DNA of 64,000 nt. It comes from Micromonospora_G sp044901685. Lineage in GTDB: Bacteria > Actinomycetota > Actinomycetes > Mycobacteriales > Micromonosporaceae. Location of the stretch: NCBI RefSeq assembly GCF_044901685.1, contig NZ_JBJDPS010000024.1, positions 5,148-69,147 of the forward strand, in the 5' to 3' direction. Shown here one piece after another: positions 25,193 to 34,209 of the stretch. Within the stretch, counting starts at the first letter, position 1; every line of letters starts with the position of its first letter. A model generated the notes under the pieces. That model searched no databases. It saw nothing but the letters and a program-made list of their open reading frames with translations, and was not told where the DNA came from. Made by a program: the position numbers and the translations under genes.

Positions 25193-26749
25193 TCAGTCCG
25201 TGGTTTCGCCCGTGATCGTGCCCTTGTGATCCGGGTCGGCCGGCTTGAGGAACCAGTGTCGGGCCGACACCAGCCACCAGACGGCCGCGAAGCCGAGCAC
25301 CACCAGGACGGCCAGCGGCGCGTAGTTGAAGCTCTCCCAGGTGACCGGGGACACCTGGGGCAGCATGAACAGCACCGTGATCACCGCGACCCAGCCCACC
25401 GCGACGATGCCGACGGGCCTGGACCAGCGGCCCAGGTGCCAGGGGCCACGGACGAAGTCGTCGCCCCGCAGCAGCCGGAGCAGGGTGGGGATGACGTAGG
25501 CGATGTAGAGCCCGATGACCGCGATGGAGGTCACGGCGGCGTACGCGGTCACGTTGATCAGGTACGGCAGGCCGAGGGCGAGGGCGCCGAGGGCGGCCAG
25601 CCAGACCGCGGCGACGGGGGTGCGGGTGCGGGGGCTGACCGTGTGCCAGACGCGGGAGAAGGGCAGCGCCCCGTCGCGTGAGAAGGCGTAGATCATACGG
25701 CTGTTGGCGGTGACCGAGGCCATCCCGCAGAACAGCTGCGCACCGATCACCACGAGCAGCAGGAGCTTGCCCGTGGTGGCGCCGAGCGCGTCCAGCAGGA
25801 TCTGGGCTGGCGGGGCTCCGGTCGGGGAGTTCAGTGCGCCGTCGTACGACTGGATGGCGAAGGTGAAGCCGAGCAGCAGCACGAAGCCGGCGATCCAGGA
25901 GGTCCAGATCGACTGCACGATCCCGCGCGGGCCCGCCACGGCCGCGTCGTGGGTCTCCTCCGTCATATGGGCGGAGGCGTCGTAGCCGGTGAAGGTGTAC
26001 TGCGCCATCAGCAGGCCGATCATCACGACGTAGAAGCCGCTCCCCCAGCCGGTGTTGTTGACGAACTCGGTGAAGACGTACGACGCCGACCGGTGCGAGT
26101 CCGGCACGAACGTGAGCGCGCCGACGATCACGGCGACGCCGACCACGTGCCACCAGACGCTGACGTTGTTGAGGACGGCGACGATGCCGACGCCGAAGGT
26201 GTTCAGCAGGCCGTGCAGGATCAGGATCGCGGCGAAGAGCAGGATCGTGCGGCCGGGTGTGACCTCGAAGCCGAACTGGAGGTTCAGGTAGGCGCCCAGG
26301 AAGGAGGCGGCGCCGAAGTCGATGCCCGCGGTGACGGCGACCTGGCCGAGCACGTTGAACCAGCCCGCGAACCAGGCCCACGCCGCGGCCGAGCGCGGCG
26401 GGGCCAGGCGGTGCGCCCAGAAGTACAGGCCCGCGGACGTCGGGTACGCCGAACAGATCTCCGCCATGGCCAGGCCCACGAACAGCGTCATCAGGCCGAC
26501 GGCGACCCAGCCCCAGGTGATGACGGCGGGGCCGCCGGTGTTCATGCCGAACAGATACAGCGTCAGGCAGCCGGACAGCACCGAGATGATCGTGAACGAG
26601 ACGGCGTAGTTGGAGAAGGCGGACATCCGCCGGGCGAGGACCTGCGTGTAGCCGAGTTCGGCCAGCCGCTCCTCGTCGGAGGTGGCGGCCGGAGGGCTCT
26701 GGAGGGCACCGGGTGGCGGATCGGCGGCCACGGCTTCGTCGTTTGTCAT
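25193..26749 (-). CDS. APC-family amino-acid/GABA-type permease
   Basis: The 518-residue transporter has about 12 hydrophobic helices. The start of helix 1 contains MSAFSNYAVSFTIISVLSGC. AEICSAYPTSAGLYFW at about residues 95-110 is characteristic of the amino-acid/choline transporter (ACT) subgroup. TGYDASAHMTEET at about 270-282 is the other strong family signature. A cytoplasmic tail of about 20 residues follows. It is a secondary importer for an amino acid or amine such as GABA, but the substrate cannot be read from sequence. The gene stands alone. Confidence 0.88.
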   Translation of the reverse strand: MTNDEAVAADPPPGALQSPPAATSDEERLAELGYTQVLARRMSAFSNYAVSFTIISVLSGCLTLYLFGMNTGGPAVITWGWVAVGLMTLFVGLAMAEICSAYPTSAGLYFWAHRLAPPRSAAAWAWFAGWFNVLGQVAVTAGIDFGAASFLGAYLNLQFGFEVTPGRTILLFAAILILHGLLNTFGVGIVAVLNNVSVWWHVVGVAVIVGALTFVPDSHRSASYVFTEFVNNTGWGSGFYVVMIGLLMAQYTFTGYDASAHMTEETHDAAVAGPRGIVQSIWTSWIAGFVLLLGFTFAIQSYDGALNSPTGAPPAQILLDALGATTGKLLLLVVIGAQLFCGMASVTANSRMIYAFSRDGALPFSRVWHTVSPRTRTPVAAVWLAALGALALGLPYLINVTAYAAVTSIAVIGLYIAYVIPTLLRLLRGDDFVRGPWHLGRWSRPVGIVAVGWVAVITVLFMLPQVSPVTWESFNYAPLAVLVVLGFAAVWWLVSARHWFLKPADPDHKGTITGETTD

Positions 26750-26785
26750 GCCCCCAGCGATGCCCTCGCAGGGCCGCCGGAAACG

Positions 26786-26829
26786 CCTCGGGGCCCGTAC
26801 GGCACCGAAGTGCCGTACGGGCCCCGAGG
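26786..26829 (-). terminator. Strong hairpin terminator of the DEAD-box gene
   Basis: A perfect 20-bp stem (CCTCGGGGCCCGTACGGCAC and complement) has a CGAA loop. It starts 24 bases after the helicase stop codon and precedes the start of nothing on that strand until the permease gene. Confidence 0.9.
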
Positions 26830-26852
26830 GCAGTTCAACGGGTCAGCGGGAC

Positions 26853-29280
26853 TCAGCCGTTGCGCTTCCAGCGCGGCTTGTCGTCGCGGCGGCCGAAGGT
26901 GCCGGTGCCGGTACCCGTGCCGGTGCCACCGCGGTGGTCGTCACGACGGCCGGTCGGGCGGTCGGTGCCACCGGAGCGGAACCCGCCCGAGGGACGGTCG
27001 TCGCGGCGGTCACGGTTGAACGGGCGGTCGCTGCCACCGGAGCGGAAGCCACCGGAGGGGCGCTCGTCACGACGCTCGCGGTTGAACGACGGACGGTCGT
27101 TGNNNNNNNNNNNNNNNNNNNNNNNNNNNNNNNNNNNNNNNNNNNNNNNNNNNNNNNNNNNNNNNNNNNNNNNNNNNNNNNNNNNNNNNNNNNNNNNNNG
27201 TGTCACGACGCTCGAACGAACGGCCACCACGGTCGCCGCCGCGGTCGTCACGACGCTCGCCACCACCGGAGCGGAAGCCACCGGACGGACGGTCGTCACG
27301 ACGCTCGCCGCCACCGGAGCGGAAACCGCCCGAGGGGCGCTCGTCACGACGCTCGCGGTTGAACGACGGACGGTCGTTGTCACGACGCTCGAACGAACGG
27401 CCACCACGGTCGCCGCCGCGGTCGTCACGACGCTCGCCACCACCGGAGCGGAAGCCACCGGACGGACGGTCGCTGCTGCCGCGGAACGACGGACGGTCGT
27501 TGCTGCCCCGGTAGCCGCTCCCACCTGCGGGACGGCCACTGCGCTCGCCGGTGCGGTCGTTGCCGCCGCGGTACCCACCACGGTCGCCACCGCGGTCGTC
27601 ACGACGGCCGTAGCTGCCGCGGTCGTCACGACGGTCCTCGCGGACGGCCGGCTGCTGCTCGGGGACGGCCACGGCGGCCACGAGGGCGGCCTCGGCCTCG
27701 GCGGCCACCTCGGCCACCGCTGCCTCCGGGTCGTCGCCCCGCTCGCGGGCGGCACGGGCGACCAGGCGGTCGGCCTCCTCGCGCAGCTCGACGGCACGGC
27801 GCTGGACGCGCTCCAGCTGCTTGGTGAGGTCGGCGGCCTCGCGCTCGGCCTGCTTGGCCGCGTTGTTCGCGGAGTCGGCCTGGACCTCGGTCAGCGAACG
27901 GGCGCCGGTGATCTCGGCGACCTCGGGCTCGAAGACCCCCGCGCCCTGCACGATGTGGCGCGAGGCGTCGACGCCCGCGTCCTCCATCAGGCGGAAGATC
28001 TGGCGGCGCTGGTGCGGAAGCGCCAGCGAGACGACGACACCGGACTTGCCGGCGCGGGCGGTACGGCCCGAGCGGTGCAGGTAGTCCTTGTGGTCCCCGG
28101 CCGGGTCCACGTTCAGGACCAGGTCGATGCCGTCGACGTGGATACCGCGGGCGGCGACGTCGGTGGCGACGAGCGCGTTGACGAAGCCCTTCTTGAAGTC
28201 CTCGAGCACGCGGGTACGGGCACCCTGCGTCATGCCGCCGTGCAGCGCGTCCGCCTTCACGCCGGACTCGATGAGCTGCTCGGCGATACGGTCGGCGCCC
28301 AGCTGGGTGCGGACGAAGATGATCGTGCGGCCCTTGCGGGCGGCGATGGCGGCCGTGACCGGCGCCTTGTCCTTCGGCTTCACGACGAGGACGTGGTGGG
28401 ACATCGTCGAGACGTTGCCCTGGGCGCTGTCCACCTCGTGGGTGACCGGGTTGCTCAGGTAGCGCTTGACGAGCGTGCCGATCTCGTTCTCCATCGTGGC
28501 GGAGAAGAGCATGCGCTGGCCGCCACCGGGGATCTGGTCGAGCAGCTCGGTGACCTCGGGCAGGAAGCCCAGGTCCGACATCTGGTCGGCCTCGTCGAGG
28601 ACCGCGACCTGGACGTTGGCCAGGGAGCAGGCGCCACGGTTGATGATGTCGCGCAGTCGGCCCGGGGTGGCGACGAGGACGTCGACACCGCGCTCCAGCG
28701 CGAAGATCTGGTTGCTCATCGACGTACCGCCGCAGACGACCTTCATCTTCAGGCCGAGTACGTCGCCGTAGGGCTGCAGTGCGTCCGCGACCTGCATCGC
28801 GAGCTCACGGGTCGGCGTGAGGATGATCGCGCGGGGCTTCTTCTTCTCGGTGTGACCGCCGGCCAGCGTGGCCAGGGTCGGCAGACCGAAGGAGAGCGTC
28901 TTGCCGGAGCCGGTACGGCCGCGGCCGAGGATGTCCTTGCCGGCCAGGGCGTCCGGGATGGTCGCGGCCTGGATCGGGAAGGGGGCCGTCACACCGTTCT
29001 GCGCGAGCTTGCGGACGATGCCCTCGGGCAGGCCGAGTGAGGCGAAGGTGATGCCGGGTTCGGCGTCCTCGTCGGCGATCTCCTCGGTGGAGGAAGCGGG
29101 GATCTCCTCGGTGGAGGAAGCCGGGATCTCCTCGGTGGAGGAAGCCGGAGCCTCGTCGGCGGGGGTCTCCACGACCGCCGCGGGGGCCTCGGCCACCACG
29201 GCCTCGGCGGCCTGGACGACCTCGATGTTCTCGACGTCGTTCTCGGGCATGACGGTGTGGTCAGAACTGGAAATTGACAT
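26853..29280 (-). CDS. DEAD-box ATP-dependent RNA helicase with RGG-like tail (interrupted by assembly gap)
   Basis: The helicase core has all motifs: Q-motif region TFASLGLPEGIVRKLAQNGV, GRGRTGSGKT (I), PTRELAMQV (Ia), VLDEADQM (II), SAT (III), and HRSGRTARAGKSGVV (VI). The N-terminal acidic extension contains three tandem ASSTEEIP-type units. The long C-terminal tail is a repeat of ERRDDR, GGFRSGG and GRSFERRD blocks, an RNA-binding RGG-like domain. It ends GTFGRRDDKPRWKRNG. A run of 97 Ns (27103-27199) lies in the repeats and shifts the reading frame, so the true length is unknown. It probably remodels RNA and ribosomes, for example in the cold. About 210 bases of leader lie upstream. Confidence 0.92.
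27103..27199. other. Assembly gap (97 Ns) inside the helicase tail repeats
   Basis: The Ns lie exactly within near-identical repeats and both flanks match the same repeat family. The gap length is probably a placeholder, because the reading frame does not continue across it. Confidence 0.97.
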
Positions 29281-29490
29281 GCGAAATGCGAAACCTTCCG
29301 GAGTCTCGGCACGCGCCCGTAACTCCGTGTTTTCGCAATTTCGACCGCCTCAATGCGGTCCAGCCACGGCAAGGGAGAGTACGCGCCACACGGCGCTCTT
29401 CTGTGTCGGCGCCGGGCAATGGGATCAAACGATCTACTACCATACGCACCCTCCCCCACTTCGTGCAAACCCGCCGGTCAGAGCCCCGGA

Positions 29491-30051
29491 TCAGGCCGGT
29501 GCGAGCTGCGGCGACACCCTCGGTGTCGGCCACGTCCGGACCCCGTCCCGCGCCCGGTTCGCACCGTTGTGGAACTGTGCGGCGGGCGAGGCCGAAGGCG
29601 GCTCGGGCGGCTGCGACGGCTCCGGCTCGGGCGAGGGCGGGGGCGGCTCCTGGGTGGCGGGAGGAGCCGGCGGTTCGCCGGGCCCCGGCGCGCTGGGCTC
29701 CGGGGTGGGCAGCGGACCGCCACGGGTGGGCTCCGGGACACCCGGGACGCCGGGCACCGGGCGGGGGTCCGCAGGACCGGCGGACGCGCCGCGGCCCGAG
29801 GACTTCGCGTCCGGCCTGCCGGAGGAGGCGCCCCGGTCGGACTGCGCCTCGGCACGGCCGCCGCCGGAACCTGAGCGCCCGGAGCCGGACACGGTGTCGC
29901 CGTCCGGCGGGGCCGAGGCCCCCTTCCGGTCCGCCTGCCGGGACGGGGACGGGTCCCCCGCGTCGTCGCCGACGCTCATACAACCGGTGGACGCGGCGAT
30001 CGTCAGCGCGGTGACGGCTGCCCAGCGGATGCGAGTGGACAACTGGCGCAC
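29491..30051 (-). CDS. Proline-rich lipoprotein of unknown function
   Basis: The 186-residue protein has a lipoprotein signal, WAAVTALTIAASTGC, with the lipid-modified cysteine at 24. A Ser/Gly/Asp-rich stretch follows, and then a Pro/Glu/Ser-rich low-complexity tail (PSPEPEPSQPPEPPSASP). GGAGG seven or so bases before GTG 30051 fixes the start. Such tails span or attach to the cell wall. No enzymatic domain is present and no family is recognised. Confidence 0.7.
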   Translation of the reverse strand: MRQLSTRIRWAAVTALTIAASTGCMSVGDDAGDPSPSRQADRKGASAPPDGDTVSGSGRSGSGGGRAEAQSDRGASSGRPDAKSSGRGASAGPADPRPVPGVPGVPEPTRGGPLPTPEPSAPGPGEPPAPPATQEPPPPSPEPEPSQPPEPPSASPAAQFHNGANRARDGVRTWPTPRVSPQLAPA

Positions 30052-30162
30052 GGGATGACACCTCCGGGGAGGAGAGGGACGGGAGAGCGATGTGTTCAAC
30101 TCCCCTGCCCCCGTCGGGGACACGCCCGGACGCGACACCGGCACAGGCACCCGCCCGCCGGC

Positions 30163-30546
30163 TCAGCCCCCCGGGCCCCCGAAGCCTCCCGCCACTTCCG
30201 CCCCGAGGAACACCGCCCCGAGCCCGACCAGCACGGACGCGAGCACATTGGCGCCCGCGAGGAAGCCGCGGCCCCGCTCGGCCAGCCGCAGCGTCTCGTA
30301 CGAGAAGGTCGAATACGTCGTCAGCGCCCCGCAGAGCCCGGTGCCCAGCAGGGCGTGGACCGGTGCGGACACCGCCGCCCCGGTGAGCACCCCGAGCAGC
30401 AGGCTGCCCGCCGCGTTGACCACGAAGGTCCCCCAGGGGAACTCGTACGGCAGCCCCGCGCCGTGCCGCGCCTGCACCGCACGGTCCGTCAGATAGCGCA
30501 GCGGCGCCCCCACTGCGCCCCCGACTGCGACCAGCAGCCAGTTCAC
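30163..30546 (-). CDS. crcB: CrcB/FluC fluoride channel subunit (distal gene)
   Basis: The 127-residue, four-helix membrane protein exports fluoride as a dual-topology dimer. It begins MNWLLVAVGGAVGAPLRYLT and carries the conserved WGTFVVNAAGS (helix 2) and LTTYSTFSYE (helix 3 break). Its GTG start overlaps the stop of the upstream crcB copy by four bases (GTGA), so the two subunits are translated together. Two different subunits may form a heterodimer. Confidence 0.93.
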   Translation of the reverse strand: MNWLLVAVGGAVGAPLRYLTDRAVQARHGAGLPYEFPWGTFVVNAAGSLLLGVLTGAAVSAPVHALLGTGLCGALTTYSTFSYETLRLAERGRGFLAGANVLASVLVGLGAVFLGAEVAGGFGGPGG

Positions 30547-30953
30547 GCCGCCCTCCTCATCCCGTCGGCCAGCACCCGGGTCAGCGCAGCCGCCACCCAG
30601 ACCGCGCCGAGCGCCGCCACGGCCGTCACACCCGCGTACACCATCGCCGTCGCCACCTCCTGACGCACCAGCAGCTCGGAGACTCCGACGGCGTACGTCG
30701 AGAACGTGGTGAACCCGCCGAGCACCCCGACCCCGAGGAACGGCCGCACCAGCGGATGGGAGATCCTTCCGCGCTCGACGGTCAGCACCATGAGCACGCC
30801 GATCAGGGCGCAGCCCGTCACGTTGACGACGAAGACCGCCCAGGGGAACCCGCCCTCGGCCGCCGGCCAGGCGAGGGAAGCCGCGTAGCGGGCCGTGGAC
30901 CCGACCGCGCCTCCTGCGGCGATCACCGCCAGGACCCGGCGGGGCGCACTCAC
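30543..30953 (-). CDS. crcB: CrcB/FluC fluoride channel subunit (proximal gene)
   Basis: The 136-residue homologue begins MSAPRRVLAVIAAGGAVGST and has ARYAASLAW, WAVFVVNVTGC and GGFTTFSTYAV, the family's signature positions. It is followed at once by the second copy with a GTGA overlap. Its own GTG overlaps the stop of the zincin gene in the same way. The expected fluoride riboswitch was not seen, and no leader is available because the gene is internal to an operon. Confidence 0.93.
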   Translation of the reverse strand: MSAPRRVLAVIAAGGAVGSTARYAASLAWPAAEGGFPWAVFVVNVTGCALIGVLMVLTVERGRISHPLVRPFLGVGVLGGFTTFSTYAVGVSELLVRQEVATAMVYAGVTAVAALGAVWVAAALTRVLADGMRRAA

Positions 30954-31303
30954 CCGTAGCCCAGTTCGTGCAGCCGCTCGTCGTCGATACCGAAGTGGTG
31001 GGCGATCTCGTGGACGACGGTGATCTCGGTCTCGGCGACGACGCGCTCGCGCGTCTCGCACATCCGGAGCGTCGGCCCCCGGTAGATCGTGATCCGGTCC
31101 GGAAGCACTCCCGCGTACCACTCGCCTCGGTCGGTGAGCGGCGTGCCCTCGTACAGCCCGAGCAGCTCCCGCTCCTCCGGATCCTCCGGTTCGTCCTCCA
31201 CGAACACCGCGACGTTGTCCATCAGCCGCATCAGCTCGGACGGGACCCGGTCAAGAGCCACGCTCACCAGCTCTTCGAACTCCTCGCGCGTCATCTCCAG
31301 CAC
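30950..31303 (-). CDS. Small zincin-type metallopeptidase family protein (DUF1025-like)
   Basis: The 117-residue protein has the zinc motif HEIAHHFGID with H98, E99, H102 and D107 near its C-terminus. The core YAGVLPDRITIYRGP is typical of the minimal zincin family PF06262. I take GTG 31303 (MLEMTREEF); the ATG four codons later is also possible. It is the first gene of a three-gene operon with the two crcB genes, joined by four-base overlaps, but a link to fluoride is not established. Its substrate is unknown. Confidence 0.85.
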   Translation of the reverse strand: MLEMTREEFEELVSVALDRVPSELMRLMDNVAVFVEDEPEDPEERELLGLYEGTPLTDRGEWYAGVLPDRITIYRGPTLRMCETRERVVAETEITVVHEIAHHFGIDDERLHELGYG

Positions 31304-31426
31304 CCGCCCATTGTCACTTACGAGCGGCCGGAGCGGGCGGGCCGCTCCCCGGAGCGGGCCACCCGCCCGGCCCACCCGTGTCCGCCCGCCCGCATGGCCG
31401 CAGCCCGATCCGGGCATACGCGCCCA

Positions 31427-32959
31427 ATGGCACGCCCGTTCCACGCCGCAGCCGTCCGTCTCCGCCGACTCCGCCGCTCCCGCTCCCGCACCACCCCCGG
31501 GACCGGGCTGACCCCCTCCGCGCACCCCTGGAAACGCGCGCTCGGACTGCTGGCCGTCGTGGTGCTGGGCGCCTGGCTGGGGCTGCTGGTCGTCGGCAGC
31601 GTGCGCACGCCGGTGGGCCCCATGGACACGACCATGACCCTGCGGCCTTCGGTGAGCGGCGGCACCAAGATCAACGTCTCTCCGCTCGGCGCCCTGGAGC
31701 TGGACTCGCACCACGCCCCGGTCCGCCTCGACGTGGACGTCGACCAGCTGGACCCGGAGCGCTCCCAGGCGCTGGTGAAGCACCCCGAGCGCCTGGCCGG
31801 ACTACAGGACGAGGTCACCGACGACGTCGTCTCCGGCACCCGCGAGCTGGCCGTCCGCTCCTGCGTGGCCGTCGTGTCCGGTGCCACCGCGCTCGGCCTC
31901 GTCGTCTACCGGCGCCCGCGCCGCGCACTGGCCGCCGGGGGACTCGCACTGGCCCTGCTCGCGGCCTCGGGCGTCAGCGCGTACTCCACCTGGAACCCGA
32001 AGTCGGTGCTGGAGCCGAAGTTCTCCGGGCTGCTCTCCAGCGCACCGTCCGTGGTCGGCGACGCCCGCTCGATCGTCACCGAGTTCGACGTCTACCAGCA
32101 GGAACTGGCCAGGCTGGTCACCAACGTCACCAAGCTGTACGACGCCACCTCCACGCTTCCGGTCTACCAGCCGGATCCGGGCACCATCCGGGTCCTGCAC
32201 GTCTCCGACATCCACCTCAACCCCGCCGCCTGGCACATCATCGGCTCGCTCGTCGAGCAGTACGAGATCGACGTGATCATCGACTCCGGCGACACGATGG
32301 ACCACGGCACGGCCGCCGAGAACGGCTTCCTGGACCCCGTCCGCGACCTCGGCGCGCCCTATGTGTGGGTGAGGGGCAACCACGACTCGAAGCAGACCCA
32401 GGCGTACCTGGCGAAGACGAGGAACGCGCACGTCCTGGACGGGGGCGACGCGGTGAGCGTGGCCGGGCTGCGCATCGCGGGCACCGGCGATCCGCAGTTC
32501 ACCCCCGACCGCGTACGCCCCACGGGCGGCAAGGCGGCCGAGCAGCTGGCGGGCATGCGCCTGGCCTCGGCCCTGCGCGACCAGAAGCGGGCGGGCACCC
32601 CGGTGGACATCGCGGTGGTCCATGATCCGAACGCGGCCCGGGAGACCGACGGAACGGTTCCGCTGGTCCTGGCCGGCCATGTGCACCACCGGGTGAACGA
32701 ACTGCTCGCCCTGGGCACGCGGCTGAAGGTCGAGGGCTCCACGGGCGGCGGCGGGCTGCGCGCCGTGCAGAACGAGAAGCCGGAGAAGGTGCGCGCCTCG
32801 GTGCTCTACCTGGACCGCTCCACCCGCCGTCTGCAGGCCTGGGACGAGATCACCCTGGGCGGCCTCGGCCTCACGACCGCCGAGGTCGGGCGGCATCTGC
32901 CGGAGGAGAACCTGAAGTCGCCGTCGCCTTCGCCGAGCGCCCCCACGGCCTCCCCGTAA
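31427..32959 (+). CDS. Membrane-anchored metallophosphoesterase
   Basis: The protein is about 510 residues. A basic N-terminus leads into a hydrophobic helix (LGLLAVVVLGAWLGLLVVGS), and a second membrane pair is near 155-190. The outer calcineurin-like domain has the metal ligands in order: VLHVSDIHLN, IDSGDTMDHG, VRGNHDSKQT, VVHDPN and LAGHVHHR. The C-terminus is a short Pro/Ser tail. It probably hydrolyses a phosphoester at the membrane, with unknown substrate. The start is uncertain: ATG 31427 or ATG 31394, neither with a good ribosome-binding site. Confidence 0.85.
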   Translation: MARPFHAAAVRLRRLRRSRSRTTPGTGLTPSAHPWKRALGLLAVVVLGAWLGLLVVGSVRTPVGPMDTTMTLRPSVSGGTKINVSPLGALELDSHHAPVRLDVDVDQLDPERSQALVKHPERLAGLQDEVTDDVVSGTRELAVRSCVAVVSGATALGLVVYRRPRRALAAGGLALALLAASGVSAYSTWNPKSVLEPKFSGLLSSAPSVVGDARSIVTEFDVYQQELARLVTNVTKLYDATSTLPVYQPDPGTIRVLHVSDIHLNPAAWHIIGSLVEQYEIDVIIDSGDTMDHGTAAENGFLDPVRDLGAPYVWVRGNHDSKQTQAYLAKTRNAHVLDGGDAVSVAGLRIAGTGDPQFTPDRVRPTGGKAAEQLAGMRLASALRDQKRAGTPVDIAVVHDPNAARETDGTVPLVLAGHVHHRVNELLALGTRLKVEGSTGGGGLRAVQNEKPEKVRASVLYLDRSTRRLQAWDEITLGGLGLTTAEVGRHLPEENLKSPSPSPSAPTASP

Positions 32960-32965
32960 ACCGTT

Positions 32966-32995
32966 TTGGCGATACCTCCCCGCATCCCATATGCT
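32966..32995 (+). promoter_or_regulatory. Predicted promoter of the tRNA Glu-Asp-Phe cluster
   Basis: TTGGCG (32966-32971), an 18-base spacer and TATGCT (32990-32995) lie 45 bases before tRNA-Glu. This matches a housekeeping sigma-70-type promoter reasonably well. Confidence 0.6.
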
Positions 32996-33039
32996 TCTCA
33001 CGTCCCCGACGCGCTGGAAAGCGCGCAGGTGGGCCCTTA

Positions 33040-33112
33040 GCCCTCATCGTCTAGTGGCCCAGGACGCCGCCCTTTCAAGGCGGTAGCACGGGTTCGAATC
33101 CCGTTGGGGGCA
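33040..33112 (+). tRNA. tRNA-Glu (UUC)
   Basis: The 73-base cloverleaf has anticodon UUC in the loop CUUUCAA and a complete acceptor stem GCCCTCA/TGGGGGC. It is the first gene of a three-tRNA cluster. Confidence 0.95.
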
Positions 33113-33123
33113 CGCTTTACCGT

Positions 33124-33143
33124 GTGCGAGACTTGTCTCGCAC
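33124..33143 (+). other. Perfect hairpin between tRNA-Glu and tRNA-Asp
   Basis: GTGCGAGAC-TT-GTCTCGCAC is a 20-base near-continuous palindrome in the 39-base spacer. It could be an RNA-processing site or a partial terminator for the first tRNA. Confidence 0.6.
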
Positions 33144-33151
33144 ATTAGCTT

Positions 33152-33226
33152 GGTCCTGTGGAGCAGTTTGGAGTGCTCGCCACCCTGTCAAGGTGGAGGC
33201 CGCGGGTTCAAATCCCGTCAGGACCG
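33152..33226 (+). tRNA. tRNA-Asp (GUC), copy 1
   Basis: The 75-base gene has anticodon loop CUGUCAA. The sequence is identical to the copy at 39337-39411. Confidence 0.95.
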
Positions 33227-33248
33227 CTGCAGCCCGTACGAGCTGCGT

Positions 33249-33325
33249 GGCTGGGTAGCTCAGTTGGTACGAGCGATCGCCTGAAAAGCGATAGGTCGCC
33301 GGTTCGATCCCGGCCCCAGCCACCA
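33249..33325 (+). tRNA. tRNA-Phe (GAA), CCA encoded
   Basis: The anticodon loop is CUGAAAA and the acceptor stem is GGCTGGG/CCCAGCC. The genomic sequence continues ACCA, so the CCA end is encoded, unlike the other tRNAs in this window. Confidence 0.95.
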
Positions 33326-33327
33326 CC

Positions 33328-33357
33328 CGAAGGCCCCGTCCACGGACGGGGCCTTCG
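33328..33357. terminator. Bidirectional hairpin terminator
   Basis: A perfect 13-bp stem (CGAAGGCCCCGTC) with a CACG loop lies between the end of the tRNA cluster and the convergent ccdA-like gene, and can serve both. Confidence 0.85.
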
Positions 33358-33363
33358 TCGTTG

Positions 33364-34209
33364 TCAGACCACTTCCTCTTCCTTCCGCCCGGTGCGCCGC
33401 CGCCACACCCGCACCGCGAGGATCAGCAGCACCACCGACACCACTGCCCCCAGGGCCAGGGGGTCGGGGACATGCCGGCCGACGTCCTGCGCCCACTGTT
33501 CGACGGCGAACGAGTCGTCGACGTCGAGGAGTCCGGGCAGCGCGGTCGTCCCGTCGTAGGCGAGGAAGAGCGCCCCGAGCCCGACGAAGAGGAGGCCGGA
33601 GAGCAGCGAGGTGCTGTGCACTCCCAGGCGGCCGACGCGCAGCGTCCTGCCCCGCAGCCAGGCCCTCCGGCCGAGGTCGAAGCGCTCCCAGAGCAGTGCG
33701 AGCACGAACAGGGGCGCGGCCATGCCCAGTGCGTAGACGGCGAGCAGCAGCCCGCCGTACGCGGGGCTCCCGCTGACGGCCGCCACCGTGAGGACGCTGC
33801 CGAGGATCGGGCCGGCACAGAAGCCGGCCAGCCCGTAGACCGCGCCCAGGGCGTAGACGGAGAGGGCGGTCGTGGGCCGGACCCTGCCACTGACCGCGGC
33901 GATCCGGCGGGAGGCGAAGCCCAGTCCCGCGATCTGGGCGAGGCCGAGCCCGATGATCAGCCAGCCGGCGCCGAGCACGAGTGCGTCGCGGTGCCCGTAG
34001 AAGATCCGTCCGGCGTACGAGCCCGCCGCGCCGAGCGGGACGAGGGTGGTGGCCAGACCGGCGTAGAAGAGGCCCGTGCGCGCCAGGAGCCGCGCCGCGG
34101 AGTCGGCGGAGTACGCGAAGAAGGCGGGGAGCAGCAGGGCGCCGCAGGGGCTGACCAGGGCGAGCAGCCCGCCGAGCAGGGCCGCGAAGTAGCCGATGCC
34201 GGGGGTCAC
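33364..34209 (-). CDS. CcdA/DsbD-type transmembrane thiol-disulphide transporter
   Basis: The 281-residue membrane protein has six core helices and an extra pair at the C-terminus. The two redox cysteines lie in ALVSPCGALLLPAF (about 18-31) and GLAGFCAGPILGS, each after a helix-breaking Pro or Gly. It should carry reducing power from cytoplasmic thioredoxin to extracellular thiol proteins or to cytochrome c assembly. The GTG start overlaps the stop of the DsbA-like gene by four bases, so they form an operon. Confidence 0.88.
   Translation of the reverse strand: MTPGIGYFAALLGGLLALVSPCGALLLPAFFAYSADSAARLLARTGLFYAGLATTLVPLGAAGSYAGRIFYGHRDALVLGAGWLIIGLGLAQIAGLGFASRRIAAVSGRVRPTTALSVYALGAVYGLAGFCAGPILGSVLTVAAVSGSPAYGGLLLAVYALGMAAPLFVLALLWERFDLGRRAWLRGRTLRVGRLGVHSTSLLSGLLFVGLGALFLAYDGTTALPGLLDVDDSFAVEQWAQDVGRHVPDPLALGAVVSVVLLILAVRVWRRRTGRKEEEVV

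Noticed and set aside
27103..27199. X-containing reading frames across the N-gap
   Set aside because: The frame through Ns is arbitrary; the real tail resumes in a different frame on the other side.
26900..27480. Regular short repeats that could suggest a CRISPR array
   Set aside because: The repeats are in frame with the helicase RGG-like tail and have no unique spacers of constant length; no cas gene is present.
30543..31303. Fluoride riboswitch for the crcB genes
   Set aside because: No leader exists: both crcB genes start inside the stop codon of the gene before, and nothing matching the crcB RNA motif was seen.
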